DNA of 64,000 nucleotides from Halobacteriales archaeon QS_6_64_34 (GTDB lineage Archaea; Halobacteriota; Halobacteria; Halobacteriales; Haloarculaceae): NCBI GenBank assembly GCA_003020925.1, contig PXRT01000005.1, forward strand, positions 68,052 through 132,051. Reading direction: 5' to 3'. Below the pieces are notes generated by a model. It saw only the letters and a list, made by a program, of their open reading frames with translations, had not been told where the DNA came from and did no database searches. Below, in pieces: positions 25,826 through 34,936 of the stretch (positions are counted from its first letter, which is position 1; every line of letters starts with the position of its first letter). The position numbers were made by a program, and so were the translations under genes.

Positions 25826-26518
25826 TCACTCATCGACGGGGTCGACCCGCTCGCGAAGCCACGCCGCCGCCTCTTCGACGGCCTCGGCGTCGGTCCCCTC
25901 GAACCGCACGGTGACGTACTCGCCGGGGTAGCTACCCACCGTCACCGGAAACAGCTGTCGCACTTTGCCTATCCGGTCCAGCAGCGCGCTCTCGGGTTCG
26001 GCCGCGTCGACGGTGACGACGTGGCGCTTTTCGCCGGTGAACTCCTCGGCCACCTCGGCGAACATCCGTTTCATCTCGCTTGGCACGCCCGGCAGCACGT
26101 AGCAGTTCTCGACGACACAGCCCGGGGCGACGCCCTCGTGGTTCGGGAGCATACGGCTTCCCGCCGGTAACTCGTCGGTCCCCTCGGCCAGGTCCTCGCG
26201 GCTGTACCCGCCGTGTTCGGCCAGCCACTCGAGGACCGCCTGGCTCTCGACGACCTCGCGACCGAAGGCGGCGGCGACACCATCGATTGTCAGGTCGTCA
26301 TGGGTCGGCCCCAGCCCCCCGGTCACGATGACGGCGTCGTACTCAGCGTGGTACTCGTTGACGACTCTCGCGATGTCGGCGGTTCGGTCCGGGAGCGTGG
26401 TCATCCGCTCGACGGTGACACCGCGGTCGCGGAGCTGTTCGCCCAGCCACGCGGCGTTCGTGTTGAGCGTCTCGCCGACGAGCAGTTCGTCCCCGACTGT
26501 GACCACCGCGACGCGCAT
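25826..26518 (-). CDS. CinA/MoaB-like molybdopterin-binding domain protein
   Basis: 230 aa, starting MRVAVVTVGDELLVGETLNTNAAWLGEQLRDRG, the characteristic N-terminus of the CinA competence/damage-inducible family. The MPT-binding loop VIVTGGLGPTHDDLTIDGVAAAFG is present. The C-terminal nicotinamide-nucleotide amidase domain of bacterial CinA is missing, as usual in archaea. The role is probably ADP-ribose/pyrophosphatase-type nucleotide clean-up, by analogy to characterised CinA proteins. Convergent with the 38-aa gene (10-bp gap). Confidence 0.87.
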   Translation of the reverse strand: MRVAVVTVGDELLVGETLNTNAAWLGEQLRDRGVTVERMTTLPDRTADIARVVNEYHAEYDAVIVTGGLGPTHDDLTIDGVAAAFGREVVESQAVLEWLAEHGGYSREDLAEGTDELPAGSRMLPNHEGVAPGCVVENCYVLPGVPSEMKRMFAEVAEEFTGEKRHVVTVDAAEPESALLDRIGKVRQLFPVTVGSYPGEYVTVRFEGTDAEAVEEAAAWLRERVDPVDE

Positions 26519-26603
26519 GCGGCGTGTTTGGGCGGCCGGCTACAAATACTGTCTGGCGGCGTCCGGACGAAGGTTGAAATACGAACCCGGGACCACCCCC
26601 GCT

Positions 26604-27656
26604 GTGAGCTTCGTACTCGGACGAGAGGCGGGCATCGAGACCGGCCCCGTCGGGAACCTCGGGTCGTACCGCGCCCTCGACGGGAGCGAGGGAGCGCCCC
26701 TGCACATCGACCTCGACGGCTCCCATGCCGTGCTCGTCGTCGGGAAGCGGGGCTACGGGAAGTCCTACACGCTGGGTGTCATCGCCGAATCGCTCGCGCG
26801 GACAGCGGGCGTGGCGCCGGTCGTCATCGACCCGATGGGCGTGTTCGGGACCCTCGCCGAGGCGGCCGACGGGGCGCCGGTGCCCACGACTGTCGTCGAC
26901 GAGCCGACGGTGACGCCGGGCTCGCTCGACCCCAAATCCTGGTGTGCGCTGCTGGGGTTGGCACCCGAGAGCGGTGCGGGCGGGCTGGTCTGGCAGGCCG
27001 CCGGCGAGAGCGGGTCACTCGCTGAGATGTGCGCCCACGTTGAGGCCACCGACGCGCCGAGAGTCGACAAACGGGCCGCGACGAACCACATTATGCTCGC
27101 GGAGTCGTGGGGCGTCTTCGACGCGGATGGGATGACGGCTGCTGACTTGGGACAGGGGGAGATTACCGTCGTGGACGTCTCCGGGCTGGACGACGCACCG
27201 ATGAACGCCGTCGCCCGTGGTATCGGCGAGGCGCTGTATCGGGCTCGCGTCGACCGGGATATTCCACGGCTCCCCTGGCTGCTCGTTGACGAGGCCCACA
27301 CCTTCTTCGACGGCGTGGCGCGGTCGGCACTGGAGACCATCCTCACGCGTGGCCGCGCCCCGGGTGTAAGCCTCGTCACGGCGACACAGCGACCGAGCGC
27401 CGTCCCCGAGGTGGCCGTCTCGCAGTCCGACATCCTGGTCTCCCATCGCCTGACCGCCGAGGCCGACCTGGAGGCCCTGGCGGCCGCCCGGCCGACCTAC
27501 ATGCAGTCCTCGCTGAGCGAACGGCTCCCGACAGAACCGGGCGAAGTCGTCATCGTCGACGACGCGACGGAGACGGTTCACGCCGCACAGATACGGCGAC
27601 GGGCCACACTCCACGGCGGGGACAGTCCGAGTGCCAGCGACGTGTCCGTCGAGTGA
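26604..27656 (+). CDS. HerA/VirB4-like P-loop ATPase
   Basis: 350 aa from GTG 26604 (VSFVLGREAGIETGPVGNLG). It starts with a HerA-type beta barrel strand (FVLGREAG...VGNLGSYRALDGSEGAPLHIDLDGSHAVLVVGKRGYGKSYTLGVIAESLA), with Walker A GKRGYGKS near residue 53. Walker B is PWLLVDEAHTFF (about 230) and sensor VTATQRPSAVP follows. HerA pumps DNA with NurA during end resection; no nurA is adjacent, and haloarchaea carry several such ATPases, so the substrate is not certain. Upstream ORF-track extension lacks homology. Confidence 0.85.
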   Translation: MSFVLGREAGIETGPVGNLGSYRALDGSEGAPLHIDLDGSHAVLVVGKRGYGKSYTLGVIAESLARTAGVAPVVIDPMGVFGTLAEAADGAPVPTTVVDEPTVTPGSLDPKSWCALLGLAPESGAGGLVWQAAGESGSLAEMCAHVEATDAPRVDKRAATNHIMLAESWGVFDADGMTAADLGQGEITVVDVSGLDDAPMNAVARGIGEALYRARVDRDIPRLPWLLVDEAHTFFDGVARSALETILTRGRAPGVSLVTATQRPSAVPEVAVSQSDILVSHRLTAEADLEALAAARPTYMQSSLSERLPTEPGEVVIVDDATETVHAAQIRRRATLHGGDSPSASDVSVE

Positions 27657-27675
27657 GCGGTCCAGCCCGTGACCG

Positions 27676-28524
27676 CTACCGCCGCGAGAAACCCGTCTCG
27701 TCCGGACCGCCGTCGGCGATGTCCCGCCCGTGGTCGCCCGGCGCTGACAGCCGCCGCCCCAGAAAGTCGGCGGTCAGGTCGTCGGTCGCCTCGTAGTGGG
27801 CGCCGTCGAAGGGAAAGCCGTGGCCGCCGGGGACGACATGGTGCTCGACCGTCGTCAGCGGGTCCAGCGTCTCGGCCAGGACCGCTGATTGCTCCGGGTC
27901 GACCACGCCGTCGTCCTCGCCGTGGAGCAAGAGCGTGGGCGGCATCGACATGTCCGCTTGCTCGACCGGCGAGGCGAGGTCGCAGGCGGCTGGCAGGTCC
28001 TCGGGCGAACCGCCCAGATACGTCTCCCGACGGTCATCAAGGCCCATCCGGAAGTCGTAGACGCCGCTGTAGCCGACGACCGCCGACAGCGCCGAAGAAG
28101 CGCCGGGGTACTGCTCGGGTTCGAGCGCCGGGTCGTCGGCCGTCGCCGCCGCCAGAACGGCGAGGTTCGCGCCGGCGGAGTGACCGACGGCTGCCACGCG
28201 CTGTGGGTCCACCTGTTCCTGTGTCCGGCACCACTGGATAGCCGCCTTCACGTCGACCAGCGGGGCCGGAAACGTCCACTCGGGTGCGAGCCGGTACTGC
28301 GGTTCGACGACGAGATAGCCGTCCGCTGCGAGGTCGATTGCGTGGCGGGCGAACTCCCCCTTGTCGCCGACGGTGAAGCCGCCGCCACGGACAAGCACGG
28401 CTGCCGGCTTCGGCGCGGTCCCGGTGGCGTCTTCGTACACGTCGAGCAACAGCGTCTCGCCGTCGACTTCGTGGAACGGGATGTCCCGACGGACCGTGAC
28501 GGTGGATTCTTCGGGTGGGTTCAC
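27676..28524 (-). CDS. Alpha/beta-hydrolase esterase
   Basis: 282 aa from a GTG at 28524. It belongs to the hormone-sensitive-lipase/BD-FAE-like esterases: VLVRGGGFTVGDKGEFARHAIDLAADGY (oxyanion region, about 42-70), nucleophile elbow GHSAGANLAV (about 113), catalytic Asp and His in LLLHGEDDGVVDPEQ and VVPGGHGFP. The oxyanion HGGG is RGGG here. It hydrolyses carboxyl esters in the cytoplasm. Its start region overlaps the tail of the Hsp20 pseudogene, so the deletion there may have changed its upstream control. Confidence 0.85.
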   Translation of the reverse strand: MNPPEESTVTVRRDIPFHEVDGETLLLDVYEDATGTAPKPAAVLVRGGGFTVGDKGEFARHAIDLAADGYLVVEPQYRLAPEWTFPAPLVDVKAAIQWCRTQEQVDPQRVAAVGHSAGANLAVLAAATADDPALEPEQYPGASSALSAVVGYSGVYDFRMGLDDRRETYLGGSPEDLPAACDLASPVEQADMSMPPTLLLHGEDDGVVDPEQSAVLAETLDPLTTVEHHVVPGGHGFPFDGAHYEATDDLTADFLGRRLSAPGDHGRDIADGGPDETGFSRR

Positions 28525-28852
28525 GGCCGGCAGTCGGGCCGAGTCGAATAAAAATAGTTCGGGCCATAGGCCTCGACTTCGATGGTCTTGCCCGCTTGGG
28601 GAACCGGAAACGCCGGTGGTAGGTGCGGCGCTGGTTCCGCTGCCCGTCCTCGGTCTCGGCAGCGATGTTCAGCATGCTGTCGTCCCACGTGACGTCGATA
28701 TCGTCGACGTCGAAGCCGGGGAGCTCCACACTCGGTACGAACTCCCCGTCTTCCTCGTACAGTTCGTCGTCGTCACGGCCTGTTTCGAAGAACTGTCCTG
28801 GCAGGTCTAGCTCACCCATCCACGAACTGGGTGTGGTCGTGGGAAGCGCCAT
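28521..28852 (-). pseudogene. Hsp20/alpha-crystallin gene with internal deletion
   Basis: From ATG 28852 the frame reads MALPTTTPSSWMGELDLPGQ and then EFVPSVELPGFDVDDIDVTWDDSMLNIAAETEDGQRNQRRTYHRRFRFPK, the first two thirds of an Hsp20 domain. Immediately afterwards another frame gives GKTIEVEAYGP, which looks like the end of an Hsp20. The missing part is the GILEVRLP strand region. The deletion is out of frame. An ATAT-rich TATA element lies 22-30 nt before the ATG, so a truncated mRNA could still be made. Confidence 0.75.
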
Positions 28853-29029
28853 ACAGCGTGTCATATAAGTATATTCACAGGGATTAGCACAAGACATAGA
28901 AGTTAGAAGAAATTTTGTTTATTTGCGCTTTTACCAATGAATAGTAACTTATTGGCCCTATACCAAATCGAATATCGGTTTAGACCAGCGGAAACTTTGT
29001 ATGTGGACAGCCACTGTAGTTCATACGTT

Positions 29030-29413
29030 GTGGCAGAAAATAATCATCCCACGACCACGCGAACGAACGAGAGAATTTTCACCGTGGCAGAGGCCGTCGA
29101 GTTCTCTGATGAACACGCCGAGATGACACAAATCTCCGAAACATCCGATTCGGCTGTCTTTGTTTGGGGTGTGAAACCCGGTCAGGAAGTTGCCCCACAC
29201 ATCCACCCCGACGGTCAAGACACATGGGTGATAATCCAAGGAACGCTCACCTACCATCTTGGAGACGGACAAACCAAGCAGATCGACGCCGGTCAGGTAG
29301 ATGTCGCTCCGGAGAGAAACGTCCACGGGGGCGTCAACGAAGGGGATGACAACGTAATTTTCGTTTCTATCCATTCCGGCCCGGATATCGGATATGAAGA
29401 AGTTGACGATTGA
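29030..29413 (+). CDS. Cupin domain protein
   Basis: 127 aa from GTG 29030; a longer start at ATG 28937 (158 aa) and a shorter GTG at 29084 are alternatives. The core FVWGVKPGQEVAPHIHPDGQDTWVIIQGTLTYHLGDGQTKQIDAGQVDVAPERNVHGGVN contains both cupin motifs with three His ligands. The 28870-29040 stretch upstream is strikingly AT-rich compared with the window, and the coding part also uses more AT-ending codons, suggesting recent acquisition. I prefer the middle start because the first 30 residues of the long form look unlike the family. Confidence 0.7.
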   Translation: MAENNHPTTTRTNERIFTVAEAVEFSDEHAEMTQISETSDSAVFVWGVKPGQEVAPHIHPDGQDTWVIIQGTLTYHLGDGQTKQIDAGQVDVAPERNVHGGVNEGDDNVIFVSIHSGPDIGYEEVDD

Positions 29414-29529
29414 CATCCTAGAGCGTGCCATAGCATCCATGTTATAGCTTCTCACACCCCGGATTCGCTCAAAGTTGGTGGTTGCAACGACAAAGGTCGC
29501 CGCCGGGCACCTCCAGCCCGCTCGGACGG

Positions 29530-29647
29530 CCGACGGGGACGTCGCGTACGGGCTTTGGACTCGACATCGTCAGCACCATCGCGGACACACGGGTGGGCGG
29601 TCACCGAGGGCGACGCCGGCGGTGCGCGCTTCGAGTTCCGTTTCTAG
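29530..29647 (+). pseudogene. C-terminal scrap of a sensor histidine kinase
   Basis: One frame reads TSRTGFGLDIVSTIADT (G2 box of the HATPase domain) from about 29539, then, after a single-base shift near 29588, the next frame reads HGWAVTEGDAGGARFEFRF and stops at 29647. Together they form the usual last ~35 residues of a haloarchaeal histidine kinase. Nothing of the dimerisation or N/G1 boxes is found upstream. The stop overlaps the stop of gltX on the opposite strand. Confidence 0.7.
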
Positions 29648-31374
29648 GGATGTGTGAAGTACGCGACCGACTCGCCCTCGGGGTCGACGCTGTCGACGCG
29701 GACGAAGCCGATGCGCTCGAACTGGAGCATGGTGTCGGCCTCGTAGTCGAGATAGCCGGGTTCGGCCACGCCGGTCACGTCGCGGTCCATCGTCCGCAGC
29801 CACAGGACGGGGCCATCGGCCGGCGCCCAGTGGATTACGTCGACCCCCTCCTCCCGGACCGCAGTGATGTCGTCGCCGACGTACTCGAAGGCGTCGCCAG
29901 TGTGTCGGACACAGCCGTACCCTTTCAGCCAGACCCGCTCGCCCTTCGGGGGTAGGTCGTCGCCCTCGACGACCACGCCCGACTCGACCGAAATCTCCCG
30001 CCGGCCACGCGACTCGAAGTCGGGATGCAACGGCGGGTGGCCGGCGTCCGGTCCGTCGAGGACCGCTTTTTCGACCAGTCCGCCGTGGGCCTCGTCGTCA
30101 CGGACAAAGAAGGCGCGGTCGGTGTCGTCGTCTATCAGCTCCCGGTTGTTCGCATAGACCGACGACATCGCGAGGTCGACGTTCGAGGTGGAGGTGCCCA
30201 GTTCGACCATCGCGTCGACGAGCGCCTCGCCCCGGATGCCCCGCCGTCGGAGGCTCGCCACCGTCGGCGCACGTGGGTCGTCCCACCCGTCGAGTTTCCC
30301 GTCGGCGACCAGCTCACTGATGGTCGAGGTCGACATCGACACGTCGTAGGCGTCGACCTGCACGTGGCCCCAGTGGACCACTTCGGGGTACTCCCAGCCG
30401 AAGTAGTCATAGACAAAGCCCTGCCGCTTCGCGGAGTCCTGCAGGTCGATGCCGCGGATGATATGCGTGATTCCCAGCAGGTGGTCGTCGACGCCACTCT
30501 GGAAGTCAAGCATCGGCCAGCAGCGGTACTGTGTCGCCTCCTCGCGCGGATGGGGCGTCTCTATCATCCGGAAGGCGACGAAGTCCCGCAGCGCCGGGTT
30601 CTTGTGGGTGATATCCGTACGCACCCGCAGGACCATCTCGCCGCTGTCGTACTCGCCGTCGACCATCGCCTCGAACTCCTCGGCGACGGTCGCCCCGTCT
30701 TTCTCGCGGTGGGGACAGGCCTCACCGCTGTTTTTCATGTCAGAGAACTCCCCTTGCGGACAGGAGCAGGTGTAGGCACCGCCCAGCTCGATGAGTTCGC
30801 GGGCGTGGTCGTAGTAGATGTCGACGCGGTCACTCGCCCGATAGACGTCGTCGGGCTCGAAGCCAAGATAGTCGATGGCGTCGAGAATCTCGTCGTAGGC
30901 GTCGAGGTCCGGCCGCTTGGTCTCGGGGTCGGTGTCGTCGAACCGGCAGACGAACTCGCCGTCGTAGCGGTCCTTGTACGTCCCGATGACCGCCGCCATG
31001 CGGGCGTGGCCGATATGCCACGGGCCGTTGGGGTTCGGGGCAACACGCATTCGCACCTCGCCGTCCTTGGCGTTCGGGAGGTCGGGCAGCGGGTGGTCAT
31101 CGCCCTCGTCCTCGCTCTCTATCTCGTCTAACCTCTCCGGGGCGAGTTCGGCGATACGCTCCCGGCGCTCTGTACTACTCATCCCGTTGACCCGCTCGAC
31201 CACCGGCGCGATGATACCGGGAATCTCGTCGCCGTACTCGCGAAACTCGGGGTTTTCCCCCATCAGCGGCCCCATGATGGCCCCGACCTGTGCCTCGCTG
31301 TCGTGTTTGACCGCGTTGAGGAGGGCGTTCGTCTCTGCTGTCTCCTCGATACGTTGGCGCAACTCGTCGTCCAT
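29644..31374 (-). CDS. gltX: Glutamyl-tRNA synthetase (archaeal type, non-discriminating)
   Basis: 576 aa from ATG 31374 (MDDELRQRIEETAETNALLNAV), the size of archaeal GluRS. The HIGH motif is PNGPWHIGHARM (about residue 112) and the KMSKS-like loop is VSMSTST. The C-terminal half is the beta-barrel anticodon domain of the GlnRS-like archaeal subtype (ERVWLKGYGCVRHTGDAFEYVGDD). It charges tRNA-Glu and, in archaea, mischarges tRNA-Gln for GatDE/GatCAB. It follows the idsA/ArsA genes in the same direction as in related genomes. Confidence 0.96.
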   Translation of the reverse strand: MDDELRQRIEETAETNALLNAVKHDSEAQVGAIMGPLMGENPEFREYGDEIPGIIAPVVERVNGMSSTERRERIAELAPERLDEIESEDEGDDHPLPDLPNAKDGEVRMRVAPNPNGPWHIGHARMAAVIGTYKDRYDGEFVCRFDDTDPETKRPDLDAYDEILDAIDYLGFEPDDVYRASDRVDIYYDHARELIELGGAYTCSCPQGEFSDMKNSGEACPHREKDGATVAEEFEAMVDGEYDSGEMVLRVRTDITHKNPALRDFVAFRMIETPHPREEATQYRCWPMLDFQSGVDDHLLGITHIIRGIDLQDSAKRQGFVYDYFGWEYPEVVHWGHVQVDAYDVSMSTSTISELVADGKLDGWDDPRAPTVASLRRRGIRGEALVDAMVELGTSTSNVDLAMSSVYANNRELIDDDTDRAFFVRDDEAHGGLVEKAVLDGPDAGHPPLHPDFESRGRREISVESGVVVEGDDLPPKGERVWLKGYGCVRHTGDAFEYVGDDITAVREEGVDVIHWAPADGPVLWLRTMDRDVTGVAEPGYLDYEADTMLQFERIGFVRVDSVDPEGESVAYFTHP

Positions 31375-31446
31375 GCACGTCACTGCTACCGCCCCGCTCA
31401 AAACGCCGTCGGACCACCTTTTTCGTCGTCGCCTTTCCTCACTCAC

Positions 31447-31561
31447 TTCGTTCGTTGCAGGACGGCTCCTCGAAAAACGTGGGCGAAAAAGTGCTGACCG
31501 CTCGGCTTCGCCTCGCGGTCAGAGAAACGCCTCGCTACGCTCGGCGTATGCTACCGGTCGT
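31447..31561. terminator. Intergenic gltX/arsA gap with hairpin
   Basis: CTGACCGC-13 nt-GCGGTCAG (about 31495-31523) and the nested GGCTTCGCC loop form a strong stem in the gap between the arsA-like stop and the gltX start. Low-complexity CGCTTCGC/GCGAAGCG motifs of this kind are common in haloarchaeal spacers. It may terminate arsA-like transcription. Confidence 0.35.
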
Positions 31562-32491
31562 TCAGCCACCAATGTGTTGCCCGACTCGCTCCAGCGCCGC
31601 CAGCCCGGTCACCTCGCCGGATTCGTCGGGGACGGTCCACAAATCGAGGCCGGGCAGTGACTCCCGCAACGCCGCAAGCGCCGCCTCCTGAACTGCTTGC
31701 TTCCCGAGACACCGCTTGCAGTCACCGGGGTCCTCGATGAGCTTGTTCACGACCAGCGTCGTCACCGGCACCTCGAACTCCCGTAACTGTTCGACCAGCC
31801 GCTCACTTTCTCTAACTGCCATCGTCTCGGGAACAGTAACGACGCGAAATTCGGTCCGCTCGGGGTCCCGAAGCGCTGCGCCGACCCGTTCCATCCGGTC
31901 GCGCATTTCAGTGAAATCATCGGCGCCGTCGCGCCGCTTCCGTCCCATCGGCCCGAACAGCATCGTCCGGGCGGTGTCGACCTTCTGGCGGACCTGGTCG
32001 CGGAGGTCCAGCGCCGTCGCCAGCCCGCGGTCCATCACCTGTGGCAGGTCCAGCAGTCTGAGGGTGTGGCCCGTCGGCGCGGTGTCGAAGACAACCCGGT
32101 CCCAGCGCTCGTCGTCGACGTAGGTCGCCAGCCCGTCGACGGCGGCGAGTTCGTCGCTGCCCGGCAAGACGCCCGAACTGAACAGCTCGGCGACCTGCTC
32201 CTCGTCCAGGTGGATACCTGCGTCGTCGAACTCCGAGGCCAGCGCCTCGAAGATGGCTTCGTAGCGGTCGATGCCCGCCTGCGGGTCGACCTCGACGCCC
32301 CAGAGCCTGTCGCGTATCTCGACTGGCTCCGGGCCGATGGCCCGTTCGACGGCGTCGCCTAGCGAGTGGGCCGGGTCCGTCGAGACGACCAGCGTCTCGA
32401 ACCCCTCACGGGCCAGTCGCAGGCCAGTGGCCGCCGCGACAGTCGTCTTTCCGACCCCGCCTTTCCCGCCGTAGAGGACGAACTGGGTCAC
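31562..32491 (-). CDS. Get3/ArsA-family ATPase
   Basis: 309 aa, beginning MTQFVLYGGKGGVGKTTVAAAT with the deviant Walker A of ArsA/Get3 (KGGVGKT). Switch regions VSTDPAHSLGD and VFDTAPTGHTLRLLDLPQVM follow. A C-x2-C type motif (CKRCLGKQ) near residue 275 fits the Get3-like zinc-binding dimer. Archaeal homologues are tail-anchored-protein targeting or arsenite-related ATPases; no arsB/arsR genes are close, so a Get3-like role is more likely. Separated from idsA by 56 bp, same direction. Confidence 0.88.
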   Translation of the reverse strand: MTQFVLYGGKGGVGKTTVAAATGLRLAREGFETLVVSTDPAHSLGDAVERAIGPEPVEIRDRLWGVEVDPQAGIDRYEAIFEALASEFDDAGIHLDEEQVAELFSSGVLPGSDELAAVDGLATYVDDERWDRVVFDTAPTGHTLRLLDLPQVMDRGLATALDLRDQVRQKVDTARTMLFGPMGRKRRDGADDFTEMRDRMERVGAALRDPERTEFRVVTVPETMAVRESERLVEQLREFEVPVTTLVVNKLIEDPGDCKRCLGKQAVQEAALAALRESLPGLDLWTVPDESGEVTGLAALERVGQHIGG

Positions 32492-32547
32492 GGCTACCTG
32501 TAGGTGTCACACGTCTTTAACGCTCCGCCGGAGAAAAACGGCCTGCG

Positions 32548-33588
32548 TCAGTACTCGCGTTCGACCAGGTAGTCCGCGATGCCGGACAGCAGGTCACGGG
32601 CCTCGTTGTCGGGGAGGACTTCGAGGTTCTCCTTGCCGCTGGTGACCAGTTCCTGTGCCCTGTCGCGGGCGTACTCGATGGAGCCCGCCTCACGGAGCGT
32701 CTCGACGGCCGCGTCGATTTCGGCCTCGGAAACGGCCTCGACTGAGTCGGTGTCGACCAGGTTCGCGACGTCGACACCCTGCTGGCGAGCGTGTAGCGTC
32801 ACGAGCGTCTGCTTGTTCTCGACGAGGTCCGACCCGCGTTGCTTGCCCAGCTTCTCCGAGGGCGTCGTCAGGTCGAGCAGGTCGTCCTGAATCTGGAAGG
32901 CCCGGCCGACGTCGAGGCCGTGGTTGTACAGCGCCTCGACGGTCGCGTCGTCGGCGCCAAGCAGCGTGGCCGGAATCGCCGCCGCCGCCCCGTAGAGGAC
33001 AGCGGTCTTGAGTTCGACCATCTCGAGGTACTCGTCGGGCGTCACCGCGTCGCGGGCCTCGAACTCGATGTCCAGTGACTGGCCCTCACAGATTCGGGTA
33101 CAGGTCTCGGCCAGCCGCTTGTTCGCGGCGACGCTCCGGTCGTGGGCCGCGCCCGTCTCGAGCAGGAACTCGAAGGCCTTCGAGTAGAGGGTGTCGCCGG
33201 CCAGGATGGCCGTCGAGAGGTCGTACTCCTCGTGGACGGACGGGACGCCACGACGGAGGTCGTCGTCGTCCATGATGTCGTCGTGGATGAGCGTAAACGT
33301 CTGGATGACCTCGATGGCGATAGCAGCCGACAGCAGGTCGGCCTCCCCGTCGTCGAGCGTGGGAAACGTCCGGTAGTCGGCCGACAGCGGTTCGACGTCC
33401 AGTAGCGACTCGCCGACCAGCAGAAGGACTGTCGGCCGGAGTCGCTTCCCGCCGGCGTCGAGCAAGTACCGGGTCGCCTCGTAGAGCCCCTCCGGTCTGA
33501 CGACCGGGAGCTCCTCGGGCAGGGCCGCGTTGACCCGCTCTCGACGGGCGAGGATAGCTCGCTCGACCTGCTGATAGCGTTCGGACAT
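32548..33588 (-). CDS. idsA: Geranylgeranyl diphosphate synthase (polyprenyl synthase)
   Basis: 346 aa from ATG 33588 (MSERYQQVERAILARRERVN). Both aspartate-rich motifs are present: FTLIHDDIMDDDDLRRG (FARM, about 90-105) and FQIQDDLLDLTTP (SARM). The enzyme condenses DMAPP with IPP to make C15/C20 chains for archaeol lipids and carotenoids. It starts one base after the rnj stop codon, so it is co-translated with RNase J, in the known haloarchaeal order mvk-ipk-rnj-idsA. Confidence 0.95.
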   Translation of the reverse strand: MSERYQQVERAILARRERVNAALPEELPVVRPEGLYEATRYLLDAGGKRLRPTVLLLVGESLLDVEPLSADYRTFPTLDDGEADLLSAAIAIEVIQTFTLIHDDIMDDDDLRRGVPSVHEEYDLSTAILAGDTLYSKAFEFLLETGAAHDRSVAANKRLAETCTRICEGQSLDIEFEARDAVTPDEYLEMVELKTAVLYGAAAAIPATLLGADDATVEALYNHGLDVGRAFQIQDDLLDLTTPSEKLGKQRGSDLVENKQTLVTLHARQQGVDVANLVDTDSVEAVSEAEIDAAVETLREAGSIEYARDRAQELVTSGKENLEVLPDNEARDLLSGIADYLVEREY

Positions 33589-33589
33589 C

Positions 33590-34936
33590 TTAGTCCGTGA
33601 GCTGAATCCTGTTGCCGTTGCGTGTGACATGCAGGTCACGACCGGACTCGAACCCGAAGTCCTCGGCGAGGTCTACGTACGGTGCGAACCCTTTGAGGCT
33701 CTGGTGGGCCGGGATGACGTGCTGTGGCTGGAGGGCATCGAGCATCTCGTAGTGGCCTTCCTGTCGGAGGTGGCCCGAAACGTGGATGTCGTCGTAGATG
33801 CGGGCGCCCTGCATGCCCAGCAGCTTCTCGGACTGGTAGCGCTGGCCCTCGTTGGTCGGCTCCGGGATGACCCGGGCCGAGAACAGCACCTTGTCGCCGT
33901 CGTCCAGTTCGTAGGGTGTCTCACCCCGGCCCATACGGGTGAGCATCGCGCGGGGCTCGCCCTGGTGACCGGTGACGATGGGGAGGAAGTTCTCCTTGCC
34001 CTCGTTCATGATTCGCTTGAACGTGCGGTCGACGGACTTGCGGTGGCCGTACATCCCGAGGTCCTCGGGGAAGTCCACGAAGTCCAGCCGTTCGGCGGTC
34101 CCCGAGTACTTCTCCATCGAGCGACCGAGCAGGACCGGCTGTCGGCCGATGTCGTCGGCGAACTCGACGAGGGACTTCACACGGGCGATGTGCGAGGAGA
34201 ACGTGGTGGCGACGATGCCGCCGTCGTAGTCCTCGATGCTCGTCATGACGTCTTTCAGGTGGGTTCGAGCGACGTTCTCGGAGGGCGTGCGCCCCTTCTT
34301 GCCTGCGTTGGTACAGTCCTCGATGTAACAGAGGACACCCTCGTCCTCGCGGCCGATTTCCCGGAACCGCTTCATGTCGATGGGGTCGCCGATGACCGGC
34401 GTGTGGTCCATCCGCTTGTCCAGGCCGTAGACGACGGCGCCCTCGGGCGTGTGCAGGACGGGGTTGATGGCGTCGATGATGGAGTGGGTGACGTTGACGA
34501 ACTCGAGTTCCGTTCGCTCGCCGATTTGCATCGTCTCGCCGGCGTTCATCTTGACGAGGTCGTTCTGGACCCCGAACTTCTCCTCGCCCTTTATCTGCTG
34601 TTTGACCAGTTCGATGGTAAAGGGCGTCGCGACAATGGGGGCGTCGTACCGGTGGGCCAGCTTCGAGATGGCGCCGATGTGGTCCAGGTGACCGTGTGTC
34701 GGCACGATGGCCTGTACGTCGCCCTCGAGTTCGGACATGACCCGGTCGTCCGGGATAGCACCCATGTCGATGAGGTCGAGCGAGTGCATCCGCTCGGTCT
34801 CGACGTTGTCGTGAATCAGTACCTTCGAGAGGTTCAGGCCCATGTCGAAGATGACGACGTCGTCCCCTGCCCGGACGGCCGTCATCTGTCGGCCCACAGC
34901 CTCGTATCCGCCAATTGTTGCGATTTCGACTTCCAT
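33590..34936 (-). CDS. rnj: Ribonuclease J (aRNase J, beta-CASP metallo-beta-lactamase)
   Basis: 448 aa. The MBL metal site is [14 protein letters not shown] (about residues 76-88), followed by [23 protein letters not shown] and the beta-CASP part with motif A/B/C features ([47 protein letters not shown]). Archaeal RNase J is a 5'-3' exonuclease for mRNA turnover and rRNA processing. It sits inside the lipid-precursor operon, just upstream of idsA. A ~210-nt leader precedes it (see finding). Confidence 0.94.
   Translation of the reverse strand: MEVEIATIGGYEAVGRQMTAVRAGDDVVIFDMGLNLSKVLIHDNVETERMHSLDLIDMGAIPDDRVMSELEGDVQAIVPTHGHLDHIGAISKLAHRYDAPIVATPFTIELVKQQIKGEEKFGVQNDLVKMNAGETMQIGERTELEFVNVTHSIIDAINPVLHTPEGAVVYGLDKRMDHTPVIGDPIDMKRFREIGREDEGVLCYIEDCTNAGKKGRTPSENVARTHLKDVMTSIEDYDGGIVATTFSSHIARVKSLVEFADDIGRQPVLLGRSMEKYSGTAERLDFVDFPEDLGMYGHRKSVDRTFKRIMNEGKENFLPIVTGHQGEPRAMLTRMGRGETPYELDDGDKVLFSARVIPEPTNEGQRYQSEKLLGMQGARIYDDIHVSGHLRQEGHYEMLDALQPQHVIPAHQSLKGFAPYVDLAEDFGFESGRDLHVTRNGNRIQLTD

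Noticed and set aside
31447-31561. Direct repeat-like CGCTTCGC motifs
   Set aside because: Such motifs are common in haloarchaeal spacers; spacing and arms are irregular, so not a CRISPR or mobile element.
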